Shown here: piece after piece, positions 1 through 9,425 of the stretch
How positions within the stretch are numbered: the stretch's first letter is position 1
Layout of the letters: every line of letters starts with the position of its first letter
NCBI GenBank assembly: GCA_019931185.1
Contig: JAINDK010000031.1
Coordinates: 1-35,960 of the forward strand
Reading direction: 5' to 3'
DNA: 35,960 bases
DNA from: Bryobacter sp. CoA8 C33
GTDB taxonomy: Bacteria > Acidobacteriota > Terriglobia > Bryobacterales > Bryobacteraceae
The notes under the pieces: generated by a model
Database searches by the model: none
Told to the model about the DNA's origin: nothing
What the model saw: the letters and a program-made list of their open reading frames with translations, nothing else
Program-made: the position numbers and the translations under genes

Positions 1-40
1 ACCCCCCCGCCTTTCCTCTCCCCGGCGCCCCCCCCCCCCC
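1..40. repeat. Low-complexity C-rich contig end
   Basis: The first 40 bases are almost entirely C-rich, with C runs at 2-8 and 28-40. The right end of the window is the mirror image (G-rich). This looks like homopolymer read-end artefact rather than biology, and it implies the window is a whole contig. Confidence 0.6.
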
Positions 41-41
41 G

Positions 42-765
42 GCCTGTTCAATTTCAGCTTCCAGTTCGGCAGTTGCGGTCCAGAAAGTCGGCGGCGAACG
101 CGGCGAAACCCTCCCCGCCATCCGTACCATGCGCGAAATGCATGATACCCGCCACGCACGCCGCGCCGGTCCGCTCCCGCTCGGCTCCGCCCAACACCGC
201 TGGCTCAAGTAATCCATGGCCGCCTCCCACGCCGATTGCTTCTTCCTCGCCTCAAGCGTCAATCTCATGGTGCCCCACCTCGGCGCTCCCAATTCCAACG
301 ACCCCATCGCCGGAACAGATGATGCCTGGACTGCCTTTCTCACCGTGCGCGAAGAGTGGATCGACTTCTGGCACAAACTCGATAAACCCGTCCTCGTCAT
401 GACCGGCGACCTGCATGACTCCTGGGCCATCCGCGTTACCGGCAAGGTCTGGAAATTCGCCGCCGGGCCACACAACTCCCAAAACCATCCCCTGCTCTCC
501 GAAGGCAGCCACCCCTACATCGGGCGCTTCGATTCCCGCGGCAGGCCCTGCGCGATCCGTTGGTCGAGCTTCGTGCGCAACGAAGTCCCCTCCCGGCTCC
601 GCTGGCCTCCCATCTATGCCGTCGCGCAAATCAACTATGTCTTTCTTCAATCCCGCCCCCGATAGCCGCGAGCGCTGGGTGGCCTACGAAAAGCCCCATG
701 TGGTCATCCAGTATTACGATGGCGTCACTGGCGATCTGCTCCATGCCGAACCGGTGCACCGCTAG
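42..765 (+). pseudogene. PhoD-like metallophosphatase, 3' fragment, disrupted
   Basis: This is the C-terminal part of a PhoD/alkaline phosphatase D-like protein. In one frame it reads through MREMHDTRH, then VMTGDLHDSW (a metallophosphatase-type GDxHxSW motif), FAAGPHNSQN and EGSHPYIGRFD. The family is a secreted Ca/Fe-dependent phosphodiesterase or phosphatase. Two lesions are visible. An in-frame TAA at 210-212 sits just before an ATG at 216. Near 640 the frame must shift by one base to pass from AQINYV into FFNPAPDSRERWVAYEKPHVV, which ends at the TAG at 763-765. The composite of the two frames reads like one natural protein. The lesions could be a real pseudogene or sequencing errors near a poor contig end; the second seems equally likely. 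The 5' part lies outside the window. Confidence 0.6.
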
Positions 766-793
766 GCCCTGATTCCTATGGCCTGAACGCAAA

Positions 794-823
794 AAAGAAG
801 AGCACCAGACGGTGCTCTTCTTT
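794..823. terminator. Bidirectional intrinsic terminator
   Basis: A perfect 13-bp stem (AAAGAAGAGCACC, 794-806) with a 4-base loop (807-810) and its complement at 811-823. It is flanked by an A run at 791-796, which reads as a T run on the minus strand. It lies between the convergent phosphatase fragment and rplL and can stop both transcripts. The strong T tract favours termination of the minus-strand ribosomal protein operon. Confidence 0.85.
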
Positions 824-849
824 CAACAGGTTTCAGCAGAAGGGAAAAG

Positions 850-1227
850 TTACTTGACTTCGACGCTGGCGCCGGCTTCGGTGAATTTCTTCTTCATGGC
901 TTCGGCTTCGTCCTTGGACACGCCTTCCTTCACCGTCTTCGGCGCGCCATCGACGAGGTCCTTGGCTTCCTTCAGACCGAGCGATGTGATTTCGCGCACG
1001 ACCTTGATGACGTTGATCTTGTTGGCGCCGGCAGCTGTGAGAACAACGGTGAATTCCGTCTTCTCTTCCGCCGCCGGCGCCGCCGCGGCGGCTGCCGGGG
1101 CGGCTACTGCGACCGCCGCGGCAGCGGCGGAGACGCCGAGCTTTTCTTCGAGCAACTTAACGAGTTGAGAGGCCTCGAGTAGGGTGAGACCCTGGATTTG
1201 TTCCGCGATAGCGTTGATGTCAGCCAT
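850..1227 (-). CDS. rplL: 50S ribosomal protein L7/L12
   Basis: A 125-residue L7/L12 stalk protein, of normal family length. It shows the N-terminal dimerisation helices ([19 protein letters not shown], about 14-32), an Ala/Pro-rich flexible hinge (about 33-53) and the C-terminal domain that recruits translation factors ([18 protein letters not shown], then the [14 protein letters not shown] helix-loop). L12 dimers bind the C-terminal helix of L10, which is encoded just upstream with a 27-base gap. A GGAG-like ribosome binding site precedes the ATG. A strong terminator follows about 30 bases downstream, so rpoB is not co-transcribed here as it is in most bacteria. Confidence 0.97.
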   Translation of the reverse strand: MADINAIAEQIQGLTLLEASQLVKLLEEKLGVSAAAAAVAVAAPAAAAAAPAAEEKTEFTVVLTAAGANKINVIKVVREITSLGLKEAKDLVDGAPKTVKEGVSKDEAEAMKKKFTEAGASVEVK

Positions 1228-1254
1228 TTTTTTTACTCCGATTGAGATTTCTAG

Positions 1255-1782
1255 TTAGGAATTGAACTTGTTTTCTTGCACGCCCTGGTCAATGACCACG
1301 GCCAGATTGCGGCCGACGCCATTCACGGCGGTGACCAGGCGCTGAGCCGGCGCGTTGATGAGATACAACAGCTTGGCGAAGATTTCTTCCTTCGATGGCA
1401 TGTTGGCCAGGTCGGCGATGTCCTTGACCGGAACCACGCGCCCTTCCACATACCCAGCCTTAAAGGTGAACGTAGGATTCGCCTTGGCATAAGCAACCAG
1501 CGCCTTCGCCAGGGCGACCGGGTCGCCGGACGTGTAGGCAATCGAACTCATACCCTGCAATCCGGTCACGGCGGAAGCGATGGCCAAGCCGGCACTCGCC
1601 TTTTCAGCCAAGGTGTTCTTGACCACTTTGTAGCGGCCCCCCGCGCCCCGAACTGTCTTGCGCAGTTCATAATCCTGAGCGACGGTCAGCTTATCAAAGC
1701 CGGCGACAAACACATTAGGGGACTCGACCAAGGCTTTTTTTATCGCCTCGAAGTCTTTTTGCTTGTCAGCTTTATTCTTCAT
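1255..1782 (-). CDS. rplJ: 50S ribosomal protein L10
   Basis: A 175-residue L10, the stalk base that binds 23S rRNA and carries L12 dimers. Family features are the N-terminal KKALVESPNVFVAGFDKLTV segment, the RNA-binding VRGAGGRYKVVKNTLAEKA region (about 44-64) and a C-terminal helix for L12. An AAGGAG ribosome binding site (complement of 1791-1796) lies 8 bases before the ATG and overlaps the rplA stop codon, so translation of rplA and rplJ is probably coupled. The 12-base gap leaves no room for the long rplJ leader that L10 represses in many bacteria, so autoregulation, if present, must act elsewhere. Confidence 0.95.
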   Translation of the reverse strand: MKNKADKQKDFEAIKKALVESPNVFVAGFDKLTVAQDYELRKTVRGAGGRYKVVKNTLAEKASAGLAIASAVTGLQGMSSIAYTSGDPVALAKALVAYAKANPTFTFKAGYVEGRVVPVKDIADLANMPSKEEIFAKLLYLINAPAQRLVTAVNGVGRNLAVVIDQGVQENKFNS

Positions 1783-1794
1783 GCAGTGTGCTCC

Positions 1795-2511
1795 TTAACT
1801 CGCGATAGCCAGCTTCGAGCTGAGCTCGGAAACATCAATCGTGATGCCCGGCCCCATGGTCGAGCACAGCGTGGCGCTGCGAACGTACTTGCCCTTGGCA
1901 GCGGCAGGCTTGGCGCGAAGAACTGCGGAAATGAGGCTTTCGGCGTTTTCAACGAGCTTTTCTTTCGAAAACTCGATCTTGCCAACCGGAGCATGGATGA
2001 CCCCGGTCTTGTCGACACGGAACTCCACCTTGCCCGCTTTCACTTCATTGACCGCGGTCGTGATGTCAGTTGTGACCGTACCCGTCTTCGGGTTCGGCAT
2101 GAGACCGCGCGGACCTAGCACCTTGCCGAGACGCGCCATCGAGCGCATCATGTCGGGAGTTGCGATGACCGCGTCATAGTCGAGCCAGTTCTCCTTGATG
2201 ATCTTTTCGATCATCTCATCGCCACCAAAGAAGTCCGCGCCAGCCGCTTCGGCTTCACGTACCTTCTCGCCGGAGGCAATGACGAGAACTTTCTTGGATT
2301 TTCCCAGGCCGTTGGGCAGGACCACCGTGCCGCGGACCATCTGGTCCGCATGCTTGGGGTCGACGCCAAGGCGCATGTGTACTTCAACGGTTTCGTTGAA
2401 TTTGGTGAACTTGATTTTTTGAGCAAGACCAACGGCTTCCGCTACGGAATAAACCCGTGCTTCCACCTGCTTGGCTGCAGCCAAGTATTTTTTACCCTGT
2501 TTTTGAGCCAT
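1795..2511 (-). CDS. rplA: 50S ribosomal protein L1
   Basis: A 238-residue L1, which binds 23S rRNA at the mobile L1 stalk and acts on E-site tRNA release. Family hallmarks are visible: an N-terminal [20 protein letters not shown] helix region, the domain II core with [19 protein letters not shown] and [15 protein letters not shown] (about 125-150), and the C-terminal return to domain I ([18 protein letters not shown], then [17 protein letters not shown]). It is the first gene of the minus-strand rplA-rplJ-rplL unit. The usual upstream partner rplK (L11) is absent from the adjacent 465 bases. In many bacteria L1 represses the rplK-rplA message, a loop that this layout would break or relocate. 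Confidence 0.96.
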   Translation of the reverse strand: MAQKQGKKYLAAAKQVEARVYSVAEAVGLAQKIKFTKFNETVEVHMRLGVDPKHADQMVRGTVVLPNGLGKSKKVLVIASGEKVREAEAAGADFFGGDEMIEKIIKENWLDYDAVIATPDMMRSMARLGKVLGPRGLMPNPKTGTVTTDITTAVNEVKAGKVEFRVDKTGVIHAPVGKIEFSKEKLVENAESLISAVLRAKPAAAKGKYVRSATLCSTMGPGITIDVSELSSKLAIAS

Positions 2512-2976
2512 GATTCGTTTTTTCGAACGGTTTACTGCTGATACTGCTAAGGGGCGATGAGCGAGGGCCTCACCAGAAGGGGATACTCAGAATGGTCCAA
2601 ACGGCTTCGAGCAACGCAAGGCTACTTTCAGCCTCCCAAACAGAGGGGGTCCAACTCTTCCAACATAGCAGACACCGCCCCGCCTTGACAAACCCGCGCC
2701 GTCTCGAACTCAAGCCGCCTGCCTCGCGCCTGATCCCAATACCAGCTCTTCCGCTTGCCGCTCCACCACAATCCACTTAACCATGAACATATCAGCTCCA
2801 CCCTGGCAGGCAACAGATTCCCCTCGCTCAGCGATTAACCATGCTGGCCGGAATTATCATAGTTGTCGCTGTAAAACTTCTTGAAGACGGACTCGTGGAT
2901 CGCCTGATCGCGCCCAAGCCTCATTGCCCGTATCCCGGCGGCTGCGCTCAAGAAGCAATCGAAAAGGAATTTAGCC
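2512..2976. other. Intergenic region between divergent rplA and the TonB receptor
   Basis: These 465 bases separate two divergent transcripts and must carry both promoters. I see no convincing gene: the short open frames here (for example 2570-2776 and 2628-2813 on the minus strand) have no family resemblance. No tRNA cloverleaf, rplK or nusG is visible. An AAGGA ribosome binding site at 2964-2968 serves the receptor gene. I could not pick out a confident -35/-10 pair for either direction. Confidence 0.5.
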
Positions 2977-5931
2977 ATGACTCAACGCACCATACTGCTC
3001 CTTTTGATTCCCGCCTGGGAACTGTTGGCACAGGCCAATCTCGGCACCATCCTCGGTAATATCAGTGATTCCAGCGGAGCCGTGATTCCCGCGGCCCAGG
3101 TCACCGCCACCAACCTCGCCACCAACGATAGCCGCGGCGCCACAACCAACGAAACGGGTTATTACGAGATTCCGCTCCTGCCCCCGGGCCGCTACAAACT
3201 CGTCATCGAGGCGGCCGGCTTCAAGCGCGAAGAGCGCGCCAATATCACTCTTCTCACCGGGGAACGCATCCGCATTTCCGCCGCCATGCAGGTCGGCGCC
3301 GCCGCGGAAACGATCGAGGTCACCGCCGGTACGCCTCTCGTCAAGACCGACACCACCGAACTGGGCGTCGTCATCGACAACAAAAAAATTGTCGACATGC
3401 CTCTAAACGGACGTAACTTTATCCAGTTAATCGGGCTGCAACCGGGTGTCATCGCGGGCGGCGGCATGGGCGGGCGGCCTGGGATTCAGTATGGCGGCCT
3501 TTCCGTATGGTCCAGCACTTACAACCTCGATGGTACCGACGCATCTTTTATCGAGACCTCGACGCCCGGCGACGCCAGCGGCCTCTCGCTGGTCAATACC
3601 ATCAGCGTCGAGAGTATTCAGGAATTCAAGGTTTCCACCAACGCATTCTCCGCTGAGACCGGCCGCGCCTCCGCCGCCGCCGTCAACATCATCTCGAAGT
3701 CCGGCACGAATCAATACCACGGCACGTTGTTTCATTTCTTCCGCAATGAAAAACTGGATGCACGCAACTTCTTTCTGACCGGTCAGCCGCGCCCGCCGCT
3801 TCGCCACAACCAGTTCGGCGGCAACGCCAGCGGTCCTATCCGGAAAGACCGTATCTTTTTCTTTGGCGGATATGAGGCGGTTCGCCTGCGCCGCGCCCAG
3901 GTCATTACCGGAAACGTTCCCACCCCCCTGTTGCGGCAAACGGCCCCGCAGGTTTTTCGCGCCGCCCTCGACGCCTATCCCGCCGACTTCACCCCCACCG
4001 CCAACCCCAACGTGGGCCTTCATCGCCGCAACAGCAGCTATCGCGACGACACCGACACTTATAACGGCCGCGTCGACGGGCTTTGGAAGGGCCATAACTC
4101 CTTCTTCCGCTATAACTACAACGACCTCGATCAAGCCCGCCCTCAGCTGATCCCCACCAACTTCCAAATTTTCCCGATCCGCTCGCACATCGCCACTTTT
4201 TCCGACACCTTCAACTTGACGCCAACAGTCGTCAACGAGTTTCGCCTTGGGTACAACCGCTCCTACATCAACCGCATCAACACGACTTTCCCCGGCGGGC
4301 AGGGCGGGCTCAACGTCGTCGGCCTGTTCCCCGCCGACTTCCAAAGCCGGCTGCGCTTCGCCAACAACTCCTACACCGTCGTGGACAACGTCTCGAGCGT
4401 TCGCGGCCGCCATACCCTGCGGGCCGGCTTCGAGATCCGCCGCGTCCAGTCCAGCCGGATTCAGCAACAAAACCCGGAACACAACTTCCCAAGCCTCGCC
4501 TCGTTTCTTGCCAATGATCCGGAAAGTGTGCGCGTGATTTACGGCAACCCCGGCGTCGGATTGCGCCAAACCAACTACGGCTTCTATCTTCAGGATGACC
4601 TGCGCGCATCGCGTAACCTCACCTTGAATCTTGGCCTGCGCTATGAATACTATTCCGTGTGGAACGAAGTCGCCGGGCGTTTCTTCAATACCGTCGGAGA
4701 TCCCTTCGGCGCCTGGAACAAGCCGGGTGAGAAGATCTACCAGCCCGACCGCAATAACTTCGCCCCGCGCGTCGGTTTCGCCTATGACCTGTTCGGCAAT
4801 CAGCGAACGGTGATCCGCTCCGGCATTGGCTTGTACTACGCTCCACTACCCGCGGCCCATCTGTATTCCCAGCCTTTCATCTCCCCAACCGTGCCGTTCT
4901 TCGATGTCATTGGCCGCGGCGATTTTCCCGGCCTCAGCTTTCCCTTTCCGCGTACCGCCATCGACAATCCAGGCAGCAGCAATAACATTCAGGGACGCAC
5001 CATCTGGGACTACAATCGCCGTGACGAGTACAGCATTCAGTGGAACTTCAGCATCCAGCAGGCAATTGGTAGGGACATGGCCGTGCAGGCTACCTACGCA
5101 GGCAATCATGGCATCAACGCTTTCGCCACCCGCACCGCGAACAACTTCGACCCCGCCCTCAACCGGCGCCCGGTGTCCACGATCGGCGAGATTCTCGTCA
5201 ATGAAAACGCGGGCCGCAGCTCCTACAACTCCCTGCAGCTTTCCTTCAACAAGCGCTACAGCAAAGGCTTTACCTTCGACGCCTACTATACCTGGGCGAA
5301 AGCCATCATTTATCATTCCACCGATGGCGGATTTCCCAGCCAAAGCATTCTGCAGGATCCCGATAACATCGCCGGATCACGCGGACTGAAGAGCGCCAAT
5401 CCGATTCACATGTTCGTGATGACCGGCACCGTGGCCATCCCCACGCCAGACTTCGTGTCTGCCAGCAAGCCCGCCAGCCTCGTCCTGGGAGGATGGAGCG
5501 TTCAAAGCATCCTCAACATCCGCGGCGGCCTGCCGGTGAACATCTTCTCGGGCCGCGATACCCGCGGCAACCGCATCACCAACAGCCAGCGTCCCGACGC
5601 CGTTCCGGGTCTCGACTGGCGCTCGCCCAACCAGTCCATCTCCAACTGGATCAACCGCAACGCCTTCGCCTTCCCCGCGGCCCGCCAATTTGGCAACCTC
5701 GGATACAACACGGCTTTCGGGCCGGGCGTTTGGAATGCCGATGTTTCCGTATTTAAGAGCTTCCCGATCCGCGAAAAAACTCAACTACAATTCCGCCTGG
5801 AAATGTTTAATGCTTTTAACGTGGCCCGATTCGGAAATCCGGTCAATACTCTCACCAACCCGCTGTTCGGGCAGATCACCACAGCCGATAACCCGCGGGA
5901 AATCCAGTTGGCGCTCAAGCTCTACTTTTGA
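2977..5931 (+). CDS. Oar-type TonB-dependent receptor with carboxypeptidase-regulatory domain
   Basis: A 984-residue outer-membrane receptor of the kind expanded in Acidobacteria. A short signal peptide (TILLLLIPAWELLAQA, about 5-20) precedes a beta-sandwich carboxypeptidase-regulatory-like domain (about 23-105: GTILGNISDSSGAVIPAAQV, GYYEIPLLPPGRYKLVIEA). A TonB plug follows (about 120-235), with VVIDNKKIVDMPLNGRNF and the SVESIQEFKVSTNAFSAE segment. The rest is a long barrel rich in alternating aromatic strands. It ends in aromatic Phe (ALKLYF), as outer-membrane barrel proteins do. An AAGGA site 8 bases upstream supports the ATG. The likely substrate is a large carbohydrate or peptide, but the sequence does not say which. 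The glycosidase-like genes downstream on the same strand suggest joint use. Confidence 0.9.
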   Translation: MTQRTILLLLIPAWELLAQANLGTILGNISDSSGAVIPAAQVTATNLATNDSRGATTNETGYYEIPLLPPGRYKLVIEAAGFKREERANITLLTGERIRISAAMQVGAAAETIEVTAGTPLVKTDTTELGVVIDNKKIVDMPLNGRNFIQLIGLQPGVIAGGGMGGRPGIQYGGLSVWSSTYNLDGTDASFIETSTPGDASGLSLVNTISVESIQEFKVSTNAFSAETGRASAAAVNIISKSGTNQYHGTLFHFFRNEKLDARNFFLTGQPRPPLRHNQFGGNASGPIRKDRIFFFGGYEAVRLRRAQVITGNVPTPLLRQTAPQVFRAALDAYPADFTPTANPNVGLHRRNSSYRDDTDTYNGRVDGLWKGHNSFFRYNYNDLDQARPQLIPTNFQIFPIRSHIATFSDTFNLTPTVVNEFRLGYNRSYINRINTTFPGGQGGLNVVGLFPADFQSRLRFANNSYTVVDNVSSVRGRHTLRAGFEIRRVQSSRIQQQNPEHNFPSLASFLANDPESVRVIYGNPGVGLRQTNYGFYLQDDLRASRNLTLNLGLRYEYYSVWNEVAGRFFNTVGDPFGAWNKPGEKIYQPDRNNFAPRVGFAYDLFGNQRTVIRSGIGLYYAPLPAAHLYSQPFISPTVPFFDVIGRGDFPGLSFPFPRTAIDNPGSSNNIQGRTIWDYNRRDEYSIQWNFSIQQAIGRDMAVQATYAGNHGINAFATRTANNFDPALNRRPVSTIGEILVNENAGRSSYNSLQLSFNKRYSKGFTFDAYYTWAKAIIYHSTDGGFPSQSILQDPDNIAGSRGLKSANPIHMFVMTGTVAIPTPDFVSASKPASLVLGGWSVQSILNIRGGLPVNIFSGRDTRGNRITNSQRPDAVPGLDWRSPNQSISNWINRNAFAFPAARQFGNLGYNTAFGPGVWNADVSVFKSFPIREKTQLQFRLEMFNAFNVARFGNPVNTLTNPLFGQITTADNPREIQLALKLYF

Positions 5932-6033
5932 TTGCCCCTCGCCAAGAGGACCGGGCGATGGGAGACCAGCGACTTCCGGATCGATCCCGCTTCCAATGTC
6001 TTAGCCTGCCAAGGGATGAGAGAATAGCGGGCA

Positions 6034-8205
6034 ATGCGCACCTGGATTTGGATCGTTGCCGCCGCCGGCGCGGCGTGGGGCTTGGATTTGCGCGAGGCCC
6101 GAATCATCGATGGGGGCAACCGCGTAGCCGCCCAGGTACTCGCCGAAGAGGTCAAGCGGCGCACCGGCCTCGATTGGAACCAGGGCGCCGTCGAGGTGCG
6201 CCTCAAAACCGATGCCGCCCTCGGCTCCGAACAGTATGCCTTGCGGGTAGGCCCTTCTTCGATCGAGTTGAGCGCACAAGCGACGCGCGGCTTGCTCTAT
6301 GCCATCGGCGCTCTGCTCAAGCGCCTGGATTACGCTCCCGGACAAGCCAGCCTGCCCGATGGATGGAGCGAAAACTCCCAACCCGAATACCCCCTGCGCG
6401 GCCATCAGTTGGGCTACCGCGCGACCGCCAATAGTTGGGACGCCTGGACTGTCGCGCAATTCGATCAATACATTCGCGATCTCGTCCTCCAGGGCACCAA
6501 CGCCATCGAGAACATCCCCTTTCAAGACACCAAGGCCGCCCCGCTCATGAAACTCAGCCGCCGCGAGATGCACCGCGCCATGAGCGGCATCGCCGCCAAA
6601 TACGGCATAGAGTATTGGGTCTGGGTGCCGGCCGACTTCGATCTCGCCGAGGCCGATAAGCGGGCACGGTTTCTGCAGCAGTTCGAGCAAATGGTTGCCG
6701 GGAGCGCCCGGCTCGACGGCATCTTCGTACCCGGCGGCGACCCCGGCCACAACCCCCCGGAACTCGTCATGCCGCTGCTCGAGGATCTCGCCCGCCGCAC
6801 CAAAGCAAAAATCTGGCTCAGCCTCCAGGGCTTCAACCGCGAACGCGAGGACTCTGTCTACCGCTGGATCGCGGAAAAGAAGCCGCTTTGGCTGGGCGGT
6901 CTCGTCGCTGGGCCTTCCTCTCCACCCGTCGAACGAACCCGATTGGCCCTCGACCGCCGCTACGGGCTGCGCCTCTATCCCGACATCACCCACAACAAGA
7001 TCTGTCAGCATCAGGTCCCTCACTGGGACCAGGCCTTCGCCCTCACGCTCGGCCGCGAGGCAATCAATCCGCGTCCGGCCGAGATGCGGCTCATCCATAA
7101 CCGCTGGGCGCCCTGGTCGACCGGCTTTCTCAGCTACTCCGATGGCGTTCATGATGACCTCAATAAGGCCGTGTTCACCTCCCTCGCTTGGGATAGCCGC
7201 CGCCAGCCCCGCGACATCGTCATCGACTACGCCCGGCTCTTCTTCTCGAGCACCAATGCCACCTCGATCGCCGATGCCATCCTCGCCCTCGAGGGCAACT
7301 GGCGCGGGCCGCTGGTGACCAACGGCAATGTCGAGGGCACCCTCGAAACCTGGGACCGCCTCGCCCGCGAGATGCCCGAATTAAGCCGCAACTGGCGCTG
7401 GCAGATGAATCAGTTGCGCGCTGTCTATGACGCCTATGTCCGCCGCCGCCTCTTGCACGAACGGCAGCTCGAAGCGGAGGCCAATGCCGCGCTTCTCGCC
7501 CCCGATCCCAAGCAAGCCATCGCCCGGGCCCGCCGCACCCTCGACCGCTGGCCCGTGGCTCTCGAGCTCCGCGCCCGCATCGAACAACTTTGCGAAGCCC
7601 TTTTTCAGTCCATCGGCCTGCAGACCAGCGTCGAGAAGTATGACGCCAGCGGCGCCGAGCGCGGCGCCGTGCTCGATTTCATCAATGTCCCCCTCAACAA
7701 CCGATGGTGGATCGAGGACGAATTGAAAAAAGTCGAAGCCCTCGCGGACCCGCATGCCCAGCTAGCCCGGCTGAGAGAAATCGCCCTCTCGGAACAGCCC
7801 GGGCCGGGGAGTTTCTACGACGACATCGGCCACGAGGAGAAAAGCCCCCGCGTCGATATGGGCGATGAGGATGAACCGCTCTTCTGGTGGCTCGATCAGG
7901 GTCGAAGCCGTCTGCGGCTTTCAGCTCAGACCACCATGTGGCCCCGGCGCGTGGTCTACGAAGGGCTTGACAGCTCGGGGCGCTATGAAGTCAAAACCGG
8001 CGGGCAGGGCCAGAGCCTGCTGCGCATCAACGGCGCCCGCGTCGAGGGCCGCAAACAGGGTGAATTCCACGTCTTCACCGTCCCGGTCGAGGCCCTCCGC
8101 GGCGGCCGCATCGAATTGCGCTGGGATGTGCCGCAGGACGAGAGCCACCTCAACTGGCGGCAACGCTCGCGCCTCGCCGAGGTCTGGCTGCTTAAGCGCG
8201 ACTAG
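6034..8205 (+). CDS. Secreted glycoside hydrolase-like protein
   Basis: A 723-residue exported protein with a signal peptide (MRTWIWIVAAAGAAWG, cleaved near 16). Residues about 17-110 resemble the small alpha/beta domain that precedes the catalytic barrel in GH20, GH67 and GH84-type enzymes (AAQVLAEEVKRRTGLDW, ATRGLLYAIGALLKRL). The central part (about 120-400) looks like a TIM barrel, with EYPLRGHQLGYRAT at its start and acidic/aromatic strand ends such as YWVWVPADFD and GIFVPGGDPG. The C-terminal part is mostly helical and then ends in a beta-rich domain. I cannot assign the CAZy family or the catalytic acid. An alpha-glucuronidase-like or hexosaminidase-like role is an inference. It follows the receptor by about 100 bases in the same direction. 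Confidence 0.6.
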   Translation: MRTWIWIVAAAGAAWGLDLREARIIDGGNRVAAQVLAEEVKRRTGLDWNQGAVEVRLKTDAALGSEQYALRVGPSSIELSAQATRGLLYAIGALLKRLDYAPGQASLPDGWSENSQPEYPLRGHQLGYRATANSWDAWTVAQFDQYIRDLVLQGTNAIENIPFQDTKAAPLMKLSRREMHRAMSGIAAKYGIEYWVWVPADFDLAEADKRARFLQQFEQMVAGSARLDGIFVPGGDPGHNPPELVMPLLEDLARRTKAKIWLSLQGFNREREDSVYRWIAEKKPLWLGGLVAGPSSPPVERTRLALDRRYGLRLYPDITHNKICQHQVPHWDQAFALTLGREAINPRPAEMRLIHNRWAPWSTGFLSYSDGVHDDLNKAVFTSLAWDSRRQPRDIVIDYARLFFSSTNATSIADAILALEGNWRGPLVTNGNVEGTLETWDRLAREMPELSRNWRWQMNQLRAVYDAYVRRRLLHERQLEAEANAALLAPDPKQAIARARRTLDRWPVALELRARIEQLCEALFQSIGLQTSVEKYDASGAERGAVLDFINVPLNNRWWIEDELKKVEALADPHAQLARLREIALSEQPGPGSFYDDIGHEEKSPRVDMGDEDEPLFWWLDQGRSRLRLSAQTTMWPRRVVYEGLDSSGRYEVKTGGQGQSLLRINGARVEGRKQGEFHVFTVPVEALRGGRIELRWDVPQDESHLNWRQRSRLAEVWLLKRD

Positions 8206-8239
8206 CCTCCAGTGCCCCGCATTGTGCTGTGATTGGGGT

Positions 8240-9379
8240 ATGAGCAAAATCCTGCTACTGGCGCTGTGGTGCTGGACCGGATGGGGGCAGGGCTTGGTGC
8301 GGGAAGGGTCGCGGCATCAACAGTCATTAGAGAAGCTTTTCGCCACTCGACCCGGCAAAAACGACCCTAGGATGTTGTGCCGGGTCCTGCCTTTCCCAGC
8401 GCGGCCAAACTTCGAGTTTCAGTTTTGGGCCGGCTACGACATTGCCGTCCCGATGAAGCAATTTGAAAAAGAAGGTCGTGAGCGGCCCATGGCAATCGCC
8501 GTCAAGGTGACTCCCGATCAGCCGGGGGCCAAAGGCACTTACCTGTTCAGCCGGGCCGCCTTTCCGTCGAAGATTCCGCCGGAGCTTTGGGCGGTCAAGA
8601 ACGCGGAGATGAACCTCGGCGGGGGATTTCTGGTCGGCATGGGAAAATACCAGGTGGAGTTGTGGGTCATGGATTCGGCCCAGCGTTCCTGCTACCGGAG
8701 GTGGAAGGTGGAGGCAAACGACACCAGCGTGCCCACCAAGATGAGCCGCAACGAAGTCAGGGACAGCGGGTTCGACAGCTGGGAGGGATTGCAAGGCGGC
8801 AGCGGAACGGTCAGCGTCTACGTGCATGCCGCCGCCTTTGTGCGGCGGCGCATCACAACCAAACTCTCGGCCTGGGACCGGGCCGTCCTGCTCGGGAGTC
8901 TGCGCAGCCTGCTTGAAGTCGGTGGCTTTGCCCGGGCGCGCGTCAAGGTGTTTCACCTCGATGGCAGGCGTGTCCTGTTCGAGCGGGAAGACTTCAGCAA
9001 GGGAGACTTTGAACAGCTGATGGATGTGCTGATGGGCCTGAATCTGGGTACCGTCTCCTATGAAACCCTGAAAGGCCCCAATGAAGAAGTGTTCCTGACC
9101 GGTTTGATGGGTGAGGAAGCCGCACGGGATTCCAAAAGCGATGCGGTCGTGTTCCTCGGGCCGACCTCACGCAGCGGGCCGAAGCTGTCGCCGCTGGCGC
9201 GCGAATTGAGCGGCCAATTGCCGCCGCTGCACTATCTGGCCCTTACGCCCTGGTTCAGCGTTGAATCCGACCTGATTGAGCGCTTCGTCAAGGCCGGGCC
9301 CGGCGGAAGGGTGCATGACGTCTATCAGCCAGCGGATCTGGCCAAGGGAATCCGCGAGATTCGCGGACGCTTGAATTAG
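8240..9379 (+). CDS. Secreted hypothetical protein
   Basis: A 379-residue protein that I do not recognise at family level. The ATG at 8240 is chosen because the open frame upstream of it overlaps the previous gene, whereas this start gives a clean signal peptide (SKILLLALWCWTGWGQG, about 2-18). The second half has hydrophobic strands alternating with helices (RAVLLGSLRSLL, ARVKVFHLDGRRVLFE, SDAVVFLGPTSRSG, LHYLALTPWF). That layout and the spacing of strands are reminiscent of von Willebrand A-like domains in acidobacterial secreted proteins, but a clear MIDAS DxSxS motif is missing. It starts exactly where plus-strand base composition switches from C-rich to G-rich. Confidence 0.55.
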   Translation: MSKILLLALWCWTGWGQGLVREGSRHQQSLEKLFATRPGKNDPRMLCRVLPFPARPNFEFQFWAGYDIAVPMKQFEKEGRERPMAIAVKVTPDQPGAKGTYLFSRAAFPSKIPPELWAVKNAEMNLGGGFLVGMGKYQVELWVMDSAQRSCYRRWKVEANDTSVPTKMSRNEVRDSGFDSWEGLQGGSGTVSVYVHAAAFVRRRITTKLSAWDRAVLLGSLRSLLEVGGFARARVKVFHLDGRRVLFEREDFSKGDFEQLMDVLMGLNLGTVSYETLKGPNEEVFLTGLMGEEAARDSKSDAVVFLGPTSRSGPKLSPLARELSGQLPPLHYLALTPWFSVESDLIERFVKAGPGGRVHDVYQPADLAKGIREIRGRLN

Positions 9380-9425
9380 GGCTTGACCGCGGGTGCCGCG
9401 GATGTGATGCAATGATGGCTCAGCT

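Noticed and set aside
2570-2813. Short minus-strand frames upstream of rplA considered as rplK or a tRNA
   Set aside because: They show no L11 motifs, and a TTCGAGA stretch is not flanked by complementary T-arm stems.
3427-4569. A 380-codon minus-strand frame opposite the TonB receptor
   Set aside because: Shadow of the receptor gene; Val/Gly/Ala-rich translation with no motif.
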